The notes under the pieces are model-generated. The model was given only the letters and a program-made list of their open reading frames with translations, was not told the origin of the DNA and did not search any database. Below are positions 29,821 through 36,422 of a stretch of 36,422 nt of DNA, one piece after another. The stretch is from NCBI GenBank assembly GCA_021812365.1, contig JAKANQ010000006.1, positions 1 to 36,422 of the forward strand, read 5' to 3'. This DNA comes from a bacterium (lineage in GTDB: Bacteria; Patescibacteriota; Minisyncoccia; UBA6257; GWB1-50-10). Both the position numbers and the translations under genes were made by a program. Position 1 is the stretch's first letter. Each line of letters begins with the position of its first letter.

Positions 29821-30993
29821 TTAATTCTTTATTGCCGCAGAAGGAACGAGCCATCGCGCGCGCCTTCTCAGTAATTGATTAAGAAATGCATACTGAGGAT
29901 GAAGATAAGGATATCCCAAAAGCACGAACGATTGATGCTGCCATTCAGAAGCCTTATCATGGGCTGCCTCCCCCATCTCGAACTTCATATCCCCCCCGAA
30001 CCACTCCTCCGAAAACGAAGCTTTGGTAAATCCCATCTCGTCCATAAGCGTGGTAGGAAACATGACACTGGAACGAAACGCGTATTTCACGAGTGACGTT
30101 TTTCCGATTCCCGCTTCTTTGAGAAAAGGAGCGAGCATTCCCCTCAGCGCATTTGCCTCTTCTTTTGCAATTCGCTCAATGATACGCCGAACTTTTTCCG
30201 ATACTTGGTTCTTAGTATAGCGCGTTAGCATCTCCGAAACAATCGATTCATTCACACCGAAAAATTTCGCGAGCGAATGCGTGATATGGCGAGTACCCCA
30301 TTCACATCTTCCAAGATACGAACTCTCATTATTGAGGGTCGCGTACACCTCGGCGGCGGTATCGGTGATATCCACAAATACATTTTCGCCATTTAGCGCT
30401 TCGGAAAGGATGGTACCGCGCTCAATCACGATGATATTGCCCTTCACGAATTTTGATATCTTCTCAAGCGGTTCCAAAAGAGCGCGAGGAACGAATGTGC
30501 CGCGAAATCGTATCGCTACATCCCTTCCCGAAAAATCAAGCGGATTGAACACTTTATGGTCCCCCAGCGAGACGCCGCACACCACGATATTCGCAACCAC
30601 GGGCTCAAGCTCGGTAGTGCCGAATTTCTTCGCGGCAAAAGGACGATATTTATTCAAAAAACTCCAGAACGCCTTGAAAAGCATCGCATCAAGTTCGCCC
30701 TCATTGATAGGCTCGGTCGGATAATCTCTTACCACATGCGCAACTCCTTCAATGGTGGTCGCGTTAGCTGCGTCGAATGCGAAGATGGCGCGGTCGTATC
30801 CGGAAGACCTGAACGAGGGGTGCGCGAGCGCTTCGAGCGATTCGATGTGGTGCCTATCGCTCAACGTAACAGTCCTTGTATGCGTGTTTGAAAACGCGTG
30901 TGTGACATAAAAACCGCCCTCAAATTGCTCGAGAAGAAGTATCTTCTCCGTGTTCTTTGAAAATGCGGACGTTACGCGTGCGAATAAATTCAT
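29821..30993 (-). CDS. Actin-fold protein (FtsA/PilM-like)
   Basis: The protein has 390 residues. VFVDITDTAAEVYATLNNESSYLGRCEWGTRHITHSLAKFFG (split here as DITDTAAEV and CEWGTRHITHSLA) matches the phosphate-2 region of FtsA/PilM actin-like ATPases. The phosphate-1 and adenosine motifs are not clear, so nucleotide binding may be lost. It is coupled to the baseplate-J-like membrane protein (1-nt gap), as PilM is to PilN in type IV pilus systems; the partner's membrane segment fits such a pairing. TGGTATAAT ends 10 nt before the ATG. Confidence 0.6.
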   Translation of the reverse strand: MNLFARVTSAFSKNTEKILLLEQFEGGFYVTHAFSNTHTRTVTLSDRHHIESLEALAHPSFRSSGYDRAIFAFDAANATTIEGVAHVVRDYPTEPINEGELDAMLFKAFWSFLNKYRPFAAKKFGTTELEPVVANIVVCGVSLGDHKVFNPLDFSGRDVAIRFRGTFVPRALLEPLEKISKFVKGNIIVIERGTILSEALNGENVFVDITDTAAEVYATLNNESSYLGRCEWGTRHITHSLAKFFGVNESIVSEMLTRYTKNQVSEKVRRIIERIAKEEANALRGMLAPFLKEAGIGKTSLVKYAFRSSVMFPTTLMDEMGFTKASFSEEWFGGDMKFEMGEAAHDKASEWQHQSFVLLGYPYLHPQYAFLNQLLRRRARWLVPSAAIKN

Positions 30994-31003
30994 CTCCGCT
31001 CTT

Positions 31004-31012
31004 ATTATACCA
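31004..31012 (-). promoter_or_regulatory. Extended -10 of the actin-fold gene
   Basis: The minus strand reads TGGTATAAT. The box ends 10 nt before the ATG at 30993. There is no fitting -35, as expected for an extended -10 promoter. Confidence 0.6.
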
Positions 31013-31018
31013 CCAAAA

Positions 31019-31579
31019 CTAAACGAGTATCTTCACCTCTGCAAGAAAACGCTCATAGAGATCAAGCACCCTTTCCGCATCTTTCGCGGCAAGCAAAAAG
31101 TTCGGTTCGTGAGCGATCTGATTTCTTATCTTATGCGCGCGGAATATACCGTTCACCACATTCTGGTTCAAGCCGATATGATTGAGTCTTCCAAAACGCT
31201 CCGCCACATCGCGCCCGACAAATCCAATCTCTTGTATCAATTCATCCACCAGCGCATCGGCATTCATGATGGCCATTGTATATGACGCGGGCGGCGTAAC
31301 GCGCGCATCCTCGCGAAGTTTTTTCCATCGGTCGATATACCTGTCGCGCACGCCGGACTTCTTCAAGAGTTCCGCAACAGTCGGAGGGAGCGCTTTCAGG
31401 TCCACCTTGATACGGTATGAAAGCCCAATACGGAAAAGCAACACTATTCCGACAAGGAGCGCGAGGTCAAGAGATAAGAAAAGATATTTGACCGAAAAAT
31501 AAATGAAAAGCCAATCGACGCTTTGAGACGCGCCCATAAATCCATTTATTACCGAAAAAAGTTGGGTTGGCGGGTTCAT
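31019..31579 (-). CDS. Membrane-anchored protein with HEPN-like C-terminal segment
   Basis: The protein has 186 residues. One membrane segment is at about residues 28-52 (FSVKYLFLSLDLALLVGIVLLF region). The C-terminal half is helical and ends in RAHKIRNQIAHEPNFLL, where RNQIAH fits the R-x4-H motif of HEPN-type RNases; HEPN-like folds without RNase activity also exist. Its ATG overlaps the stop of the larger upstream membrane gene (ATGA), so the two are translated together. I cannot assign a function beyond this. Confidence 0.6.
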   Translation of the reverse strand: MNPPTQLFSVINGFMGASQSVDWLFIYFSVKYLFLSLDLALLVGIVLLFRIGLSYRIKVDLKALPPTVAELLKKSGVRDRYIDRWKKLREDARVTPPASYTMAIMNADALVDELIQEIGFVGRDVAERFGRLNHIGLNQNVVNGIFRAHKIRNQIAHEPNFLLAAKDAERVLDLYERFLAEVKILV

Positions 31580-32991
31580 TTCGATGAAGATTCTATGCCT
31601 GTTCTAAACTTATCCAAATGCTCCTCCTCGCCGAAAATGGGAAGTCCCGAAGGAGGACCGGCCTTCTTGCTTTCAACGCGTCGCATATGAGGAGCGGTAA
31701 GCACCACGGAAGACGGCGGATGGAAGATGGTCGCGAGCTCATCGATAGAAAGCTCAAAATACTTACTATCGAGATTCCAATCATAGAAAAACGAGGAAAG
31801 AAGCGCCGCGGTGAATGTTTCGGGCGGATTCACGCGCTCACGCAAATTATGCAGCATTCTCTGCTTCCTATATTCCAACCGTTTATTCAAATTCACATGC
31901 GGCCAATCCCACTTATCAACCTTGGTCGCGGTCTCCGAATTTCCCTTGAATGAGTTGAGTTTCGGCGACGCATACTGGTTGAAGGCGCCAACAATACCGC
32001 CGCGCGCGAACGCGGAACCTGATTTCATGAGCGTCACGGGAGCGATATACCCTATGCGAATCAGCGTATTGAACGCCGATTTGGTGAGCTTCCTTTCGAC
32101 GGCGGCTATCATATCGCTCTTTCCAGGCGTGGCGGGAAGCGGCACTTTCGCATCGCCCGCGTCTACAAACTTCAATTCGCGCAATTTATCCAACACCTTC
32201 TCCCATTTTTTCGCCCAATCTTTCGGCGCAGGCGAGATGATTATCTGAATGCACGCGACTTCTTCTTCGGTCAATTTTCCCAGCACTTCAAGGAATACCG
32301 CAATGGGATCGGATTGCTTTTCAGCAGATTCGAAATCCGCGAATGTCTTTATCGGATATGCGTCTTCACTGCCCAATTTCATTTCCGTTCCCCAAATATC
32401 CATTTCGCGCGCGTACATCTCCGCGGTGGTTGCGGGGAGATTGCGCATATAATCAGCCACCTCGCTTACCTCGACGTCGGGATAATTGGAAAAGAACGCC
32501 ACCTCAACTAGGTGCCTGTTCTTCTTTGGTATACGCAAATACAAATGCATCTCGCCCTCCAACTTCACGATCTCAAGCGCTGACCAAATGGGAACCTGTC
32601 CATCCAAATATTTTTCATGCCAATTTCCGGGACCGCTGCCAAGCATATGAAGGGAACCAAGTACCTGCGCCATTGCCTTCGGACTCTTATCCATTTCGCG
32701 CGGAATGCGAATTTCAAGTAATAAAAATTTTTCGGCGGCCATTTCCGCCTTTTTAAATTTCTGCTGGCGCCAGTGAAGAAAAAGAGCGCGGAACAATTCA
32801 AACAATAGGAAAAAAAGCCAGAACCACCACGTGTAGAGGATGAATTCCCTGATAAGCGCGAGGATATTGATGGATGGGAAAACGGGAGCGGCTGCGACAA
32901 ATCCCATAAGCACGATAAAAAGCCACACCTCCCAATTGGAAAGGATGTTCACCACCACATCCACACCATGGCCAAAAGCTTTTCCGAACAT
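31576..32991 (-). CDS. Membrane protein like the N-terminal part of CPR coupling ATPases
   Basis: The protein has 471 residues. Two membrane segments lie at about residues 18-40 and 48-72. The region LLLEIRIPREMDKSPKAM, VLGSLHMLGSGPGNWHEKYL, ALEIVKLEGEMHLYLRIPK and FFSNYPDVEVSEV resembles, from memory, the domain that precedes the VirD4/TraG-like ATPase in many Patescibacteria proteins. No Walker A or B motif is present, so this is a stand-alone, ATPase-free version. TTGGTG-17-TAGAAT lies upstream. It is coupled to the HEPN-like gene. A part in a secretion or surface-attachment device is inference. Confidence 0.55.
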   Translation of the reverse strand: MFGKAFGHGVDVVVNILSNWEVWLFIVLMGFVAAAPVFPSINILALIREFILYTWWFWLFFLLFELFRALFLHWRQQKFKKAEMAAEKFLLLEIRIPREMDKSPKAMAQVLGSLHMLGSGPGNWHEKYLDGQVPIWSALEIVKLEGEMHLYLRIPKKNRHLVEVAFFSNYPDVEVSEVADYMRNLPATTAEMYAREMDIWGTEMKLGSEDAYPIKTFADFESAEKQSDPIAVFLEVLGKLTEEEVACIQIIISPAPKDWAKKWEKVLDKLRELKFVDAGDAKVPLPATPGKSDMIAAVERKLTKSAFNTLIRIGYIAPVTLMKSGSAFARGGIVGAFNQYASPKLNSFKGNSETATKVDKWDWPHVNLNKRLEYRKQRMLHNLRERVNPPETFTAALLSSFFYDWNLDSKYFELSIDELATIFHPPSSVVLTAPHMRRVESKKAGPPSGLPIFGEEEHLDKFRTGIESSSK

Positions 32992-33005
32992 AGCGTTATT
33001 TGTTC

Positions 33006-33034
33006 ATTCTAGCACGAAAAAAGATGCGCACCAA
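33006..33034 (-). promoter_or_regulatory. Promoter of the coupling-ATPase-like membrane gene
   Basis: On the minus strand, TTGGTG (33029-33034) and TAGAAT (33006-33011) are spaced by 17 nt, with TGC before the -10 (extended type). The -10 ends 14 nt before the ATG at 32991. Confidence 0.65.
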
Positions 33035-33038
33035 ACGA

Positions 33039-33065
33039 ATTCCGCCCCTCATTGAGGGGCGGAAT
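33039..33065 (-). terminator. Strong hairpin after the sigma-like gene
   Basis: An 11-bp perfect stem (33039-33049 with 33055-33065, 5-nt loop) lies 4 nt after the stop of the sigma-like gene. It lacks a proper T run (TCGTTTGG follows), so termination may be partial. Confidence 0.6.
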
Positions 33066-33069
33066 GTCA

Positions 33070-34083
33070 TTATGCTTCTTTTATATGGTACTTCCCGTCA
33101 TCCAATCTCTTGAAGTGCTTGCGGTTCTGAAGGCTCAAAAGAATCGTGTTCTCCTTCAAAAATCGCTGTTTGTTCACGAGAGTCACCACTTCGTTCGATG
33201 AAAGCGGTCCCTTCTTCTTCAAAAGACTCACTATCACTTCGCGAACGGTACCAGGCTCAAATCCATGCTCTTTCAATCCATACATTCCGCGTCCTACGAG
33301 CACAAAGCGCGTATCCTTGATGAGTTCGTTGTGAACGGTCTGCACGTGCGCGCGTTTCTTATCCAAGCCGTACTCATTGATGAACTTCGCCACATTCTCG
33401 AAGTGAAGCGGCTGTCCATGCTTCTTCAAGACGAGATATGCTCTGTCCCGAATCGTCTTCGGTTCTATCTCCGCCCATTCGCGCAAACCGACATCACCAA
33501 ACACGTTCACGCCAAAATGCTTGGGAATGGAAAGGAAGTGCGTTGATGAAAATTCTTTGCAAAGAGGCAAATAGGTCTTCTCGCGAATTATCTGATTCTT
33601 ATCTCCGTTCTTGAAGAACTGAGTTATCTGTTTCGTAAAATCGAGGAATCGCTTCTTCGCCGCATCATTCACATACCAAAAGGCATGAAAATTATCATCT
33701 TCTTTGTGATACAGCGGAGCTCCCGCAGTTACAAAGATAAAACGCAATTTCTGATCGATATACTTCGTCTGCGTATCAGCTATGGTCTTTTTTATCTCTT
33801 TTACAAAATCGTCATCGCGATGCACTCCATCCACCGACTCAAGATATTTCACCGCAAGATTCACAAGCTCCTTCGCATCCTCGCGGACGCTCTCGCGTAT
33901 CTTTCCTATTGTCTGTTCCTCTATCTGGCGGACGCGTTCTCGCGTAATTCCCAACTCATCGCCAATCTCCTGCAACGTCGCGCGCTTGCCGTTCTTCAAA
34001 CCAAAACGACCCGCGAGAACCTTGCGTTGTTTAGGCGTAAAACCCTCGAAAAGCTCATTGATGAATTGGTCGATGTTTAACAT
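33070..34083 (-). CDS. Sigma region 4-like/HARE-HTH transcription regulator
   Basis: The protein has 337 residues. Residues about 10-75 match sigma-70 region 4: FTPKQRKVLAGRFGLKNG, then ATLQEIGDELGITRERVRQIE, the recognition helix for -35 boxes. Region 2, needed for -10 melting, is absent. The C-terminal half has two HARE-HTH-like winged helices (about 215-275 and 280-335; GVGLREW..., RGMYGLKEHG, DDGKYHIKEA), similar to the RNA polymerase delta subunit. This combination is known to me from Patescibacteria. It may help RNA polymerase at chosen promoters. I chose the ATG at 34083 because a promoter covers the sequence of the longer reading. Confidence 0.8.
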   Translation of the reverse strand: MLNIDQFINELFEGFTPKQRKVLAGRFGLKNGKRATLQEIGDELGITRERVRQIEEQTIGKIRESVREDAKELVNLAVKYLESVDGVHRDDDFVKEIKKTIADTQTKYIDQKLRFIFVTAGAPLYHKEDDNFHAFWYVNDAAKKRFLDFTKQITQFFKNGDKNQIIREKTYLPLCKEFSSTHFLSIPKHFGVNVFGDVGLREWAEIEPKTIRDRAYLVLKKHGQPLHFENVAKFINEYGLDKKRAHVQTVHNELIKDTRFVLVGRGMYGLKEHGFEPGTVREVIVSLLKKKGPLSSNEVVTLVNKQRFLKENTILLSLQNRKHFKRLDDGKYHIKEA

Positions 34084-34102
34084 AACTTTATTTGTTTTGT
34101 TG

Positions 34103-34131
34103 ATTCTAATACACCGTAATTCAAGTGTCAA
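34103..34131 (-). promoter_or_regulatory. Promoter of the sigma-like gene
   Basis: On the minus strand, TTGACA (34126-34131) and TAGAAT (34103-34108) are spaced by exactly 17 nt. The predicted leader to the ATG at 34083 is about 12 nt. Confidence 0.8.
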
Positions 34132-34191
34132 GTCAACCCCACCCCCAAACTCTCCAAAAATGTCGAAATGGGAACGTTAAAAAAGGTACAT

Positions 34192-34222
34192 AAAAAATCC
34201 CACCTTTTCCTGAAAGATGGGA
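34192..34222 (-). terminator. secD-secF terminator
   Basis: A 10-bp stem with one G-U pair (34198-34207 with 34213-34222) is followed on the minus strand by six T. It lies 23 nt after the secF stop. Confidence 0.88.
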
Positions 34223-34244
34223 CTCTTACACCAGTATTTTCCTT

Positions 34245-35147
34245 CTAATTTGCGGAATTCTTTCCCCACAAGTACAAGATAGGACTTGCAAGGAAAATGG
34301 AAGAATACGTGCCAAACACCGTTCCCACAAGGATAGTGAGAATGAAATAGAAGAGCGAGCTTGGTCCGAAGATGAGAAGTGCGACCAAAACGATGATGAG
34401 CGTCAACGTCGTATTGATGGAACGAGCAAACGTCTCACGCACGCTGATATTGATTATCTCGGCGAGCGTAATTCCCTTTCCCCTGTGCGTCAAAAGATTC
34501 TCGCGAATCCTGTCGAACACCACAATGGTATCGTGAACCGAGAAGCCCATGACCACGAGCAACGCGACGATGAAATTAGTGTCTATCTCAATGCCTTTGT
34601 ACCATCCCAAAAATGCGAGGAAACCGGTAGGAATCACCACATCGTGGAAAAGTGAGATAAGTGTTGCAAATCCGTACTTCCACGAGGACACGGGCTTGGA
34701 AACCTTGCGGAATGCGTACGCAATATAGAATGAGATACCCACCAACACCGCGATGATGGCCTTTATTGAGCGATTGCGAAGCTCAACGCCTATTGTGGGG
34801 CCGATGCTTGAAAAATTCTGCTCCTGAAAATCACCGAGCGTCGCGAGCGCCGCTTTATAATCCGCGTGCTGCTGTTCGGTCAGGTCCTTCATACGAATGA
34901 TGAAAGAACCGTCCGACGTCTGGCGAACCGAATCTTCCTTGTCGTTGGTAAGTTTCTCAATGGCGTTTTTCACCGCATCAGTGGTGACTGCGGGATTTCC
35001 GAACTTCACTTCCCATTGCGTTCCTCCGCGGAGATCTATTCCCTGCTTCAAACCAAGCGTTCCCACAAGAATGATGCTAAGAGACACCATTACAATGGAA
35101 AAGCCGAGAAAGATATTTCTGTTTTCAATTAATTTAAAGTTTTTCAT
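34245..35147 (-). CDS. secF: Protein translocase subunit SecF
   Basis: The protein has 300 residues and six membrane segments. GLKQGIDLRGGTQWEVKF is the D-L-R-G-G-T motif of the first periplasmic/extracellular domain. SLFHDVVIPTGFLAFLGW and VVMGFSVHDTIVVFDRIRENL (D-T-x-V-x-F-D-R) are the conserved membrane motifs that use the proton-motive force. RETFARSINTTLTLIIVLVAL matches the last conserved block. It works with SecD to finish protein export. It follows secD by 5 nt. Confidence 0.97.
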   Translation of the reverse strand: MKNFKLIENRNIFLGFSIVMVSLSIILVGTLGLKQGIDLRGGTQWEVKFGNPAVTTDAVKNAIEKLTNDKEDSVRQTSDGSFIIRMKDLTEQQHADYKAALATLGDFQEQNFSSIGPTIGVELRNRSIKAIIAVLVGISFYIAYAFRKVSKPVSSWKYGFATLISLFHDVVIPTGFLAFLGWYKGIEIDTNFIVALLVVMGFSVHDTIVVFDRIRENLLTHRGKGITLAEIINISVRETFARSINTTLTLIIVLVALLIFGPSSLFYFILTILVGTVFGTYSSIFLASPILYLWGKNSAN

Positions 35148-35152
35148 AATCG

Positions 35153-36415
35153 TTATTTAAGGAATGCGCGCAACATGAGACGCGTAGTGGTGATTGCGCT
35201 GAACATACTGAGTACGACTCCGATGAACAATGAGAGTGCGAATCCCTGCACAAAACTTGATGTGAAGAAATACAGCACGCCCGCGGTGATCATCGTAGAA
35301 ACGTTGGAATCCCTGATGGATGTCCACGCTCTGCGAAATCCTTCTTCGATCGCTGCTGCATGCGGAATACCTTTCTTCATCTCCTCTTTTGTCCTTTCAA
35401 ACACAAGAATGTTGGCATCAACCGCCATGCCGATGGAAAGAATAAATCCCGCGATACCTGAGAGCGTCATCGTGATAGGAATCAATTTGAACACGCCCAT
35501 GGTGATGGCCGTATAGAAGATAAGCGCGATGGATGCGAACACGCCAAGCATGCGGTAATAGATCATCATGAATATCATGACCGCAAGCGTTCCTATCAAG
35601 CCCGCAAAGATGGCTTTTGCAAGCGAATCCTTGCCGAAATCGGAACCAATAGTCTGCTGATTCACGAGCGTGATAGGCGCCGGCAACGCGCCCGCGTTGA
35701 AGCGCTCAACGATCTGGCTCGCGCGCGCGATAGTGAACTGTCCCGTGATGCGCGCCTTTCCTCCGGAGATGGCTCCCTGCACGCGAGGACAGCTATCCTG
35801 GATGCTATCGGGAATGATGGGCTGACCATCAATGAAAAGACAGATGGGTTTCCCGACATTCTTGGCGGTAAGATTCTCAAAAAGAGTCGCGCCTGTATCG
35901 TTCAATGAAAAATCTATCTCGGGAACGCCCGTATTCGGGTCGCGTCCTATCTGCGCGCTATTCACATAACGCCCATTCAGGGCAGTGGGTATGAATGAGA
36001 CCGAACTGCTCGCTTTCTCGTCCTGCGCAACCTCCATGAACTGGAGGAATGGCGTCTGGCCGATCATCTTGATTGCCTGATTCACGTCCTTTACACCCGC
36101 GAGCTCAACCACAAGACGATTGCTTGTGCCAACCTTCTCCGTGTAGACTTTCGGTTCCGCAACGCCGAAAAGGTTCACGCGTTTCTCAATGACATCGCGA
36201 AGACCGCGTATCACGGAATCCTGTTCCGCGGGCGCAACGTTATCTACATTGATCTCGTACGTGAGAGATGAGCCTCCGGCAAGATCAAGTCCCAGGCTCC
36301 AAGGCCTGAATGAACTTATCTTCTGCCACAAGGGCTCATATGAAAAAACGCCGGCAACGACCGATACGGCGACAATCAGCGTTAAAAACGCAACCATCCT
36401 CTTTCTATCGTGCAT
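35153..36415 (-). CDS. secD: Protein translocase subunit SecD
   Basis: The protein has 420 residues, short compared with about 615 in E. coli but normal for small Gram-positive-like SecD. The N-terminal membrane segment is followed by SLGLDLAGGSSLTYEI (D-L-x-G-G motif), and the P1 domain has VIEKRVNLFGVAEPKV. The C-terminal RND-type membrane block carries ILSIGMAVDANILVFERTKEE, the D-A-N motif, then RAWTSIRDSNVSTMITAGVLYFF. It pulls translocated chains forward in cooperation with SecF. Its start lies 7 bases inside the window edge; the promoter is outside. Confidence 0.97.
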   Translation of the reverse strand: MHDRKRMVAFLTLIVAVSVVAGVFSYEPLWQKISSFRPWSLGLDLAGGSSLTYEINVDNVAPAEQDSVIRGLRDVIEKRVNLFGVAEPKVYTEKVGTSNRLVVELAGVKDVNQAIKMIGQTPFLQFMEVAQDEKASSSVSFIPTALNGRYVNSAQIGRDPNTGVPEIDFSLNDTGATLFENLTAKNVGKPICLFIDGQPIIPDSIQDSCPRVQGAISGGKARITGQFTIARASQIVERFNAGALPAPITLVNQQTIGSDFGKDSLAKAIFAGLIGTLAVMIFMMIYYRMLGVFASIALIFYTAITMGVFKLIPITMTLSGIAGFILSIGMAVDANILVFERTKEEMKKGIPHAAAIEEGFRRAWTSIRDSNVSTMITAGVLYFFTSSFVQGFALSLFIGVVLSMFSAITTTRLMLRAFLK

Positions 36416-36422
36416 AGTAAAA

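Overview
The window looks like a Patescibacteria (CPR) chromosome, most likely a Parcubacteria-type lineage. This is inferred from gene content, not from a marker tree. Supporting signs are a compact ribosomal operon with short L13 and an RNA polymerase alpha subunit without its C-terminal domain, a sigma region 4/HARE-HTH regulator, a baseplate-J-like/actin-like gene pair, a stand-alone membrane protein resembling the N-terminal part of CPR coupling ATPases, and dense gene packing. I see 41 likely protein genes plus one possible 16-codon ORF, tRNA-Gln, tRNA-Thr and the RNase P RNA gene.

Layout: 1-2087 holds a 5'-truncated histidine phosphatase, an M50-like membrane protease and a nucleoside deoxyribosyltransferase-like gene. 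2155-2852 holds tRNA-Gln, a decayed copy of its 3' half carrying two short palindromes, and a perfect 40-nt palindrome. 2853-5545 is an AT-rich accessory block: five tandem tiny helix-turn-helix genes, a winged-helix/AlbA_2 (Schlafen-type) gene, a small Cys/His protein and an HNH nuclease. 5552-6337 is a TraB/GumN-like gene. 6413-7796 is a self-contained peptide-modification operon: a radical SAM/SPASM enzyme whose stop overlaps the start of a 64-residue Trp/Asn/Asp-rich peptide. 7860-9151 holds an MliC-type lysozyme inhibitor and a beta-barrel-like exported protein. 9256-13430 holds dgkA, an M16 peptidase, an AI-2E-type permease and metG. 13464-17304 holds a HAD hydrolase, TatD, acyltransferase 3 and RecQ. 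17452-18537 holds two unknown genes with related leaders. 18618-24296 holds obg, the prfB-ftsE-ftsX cluster (RF2 lacks domain 1), tRNA-Thr with fragments of itself on both sides, rnpB, an RNase H gene and a DHH phosphoesterase. 24297-28117 is infA-rpmJ-rpsM-rpsK-rpsD-rpoA-rplQ-rplM-rpsI behind a near-consensus promoter. 28143-33034 holds four CPR-typical envelope/actin-fold genes, followed by the sigma-like regulator and secD-secF.

The housekeeping parts cover transcription, translation, division and secretion. The accessory parts suggest life at a surface: lysozyme inhibitor, exported proteins and a modified peptide. The two most likely undescribed systems are the radical SAM/peptide pair with four W-x-[N/D] motifs and the tandem tiny-HTH + AlbA_2 operon. 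Recurring structural signals are -10 boxes 5-10 nt before start codons (near-leaderless mRNAs), and short GC palindromes plus an exact 19-nt repeat beside tRNA debris at two tRNA loci.
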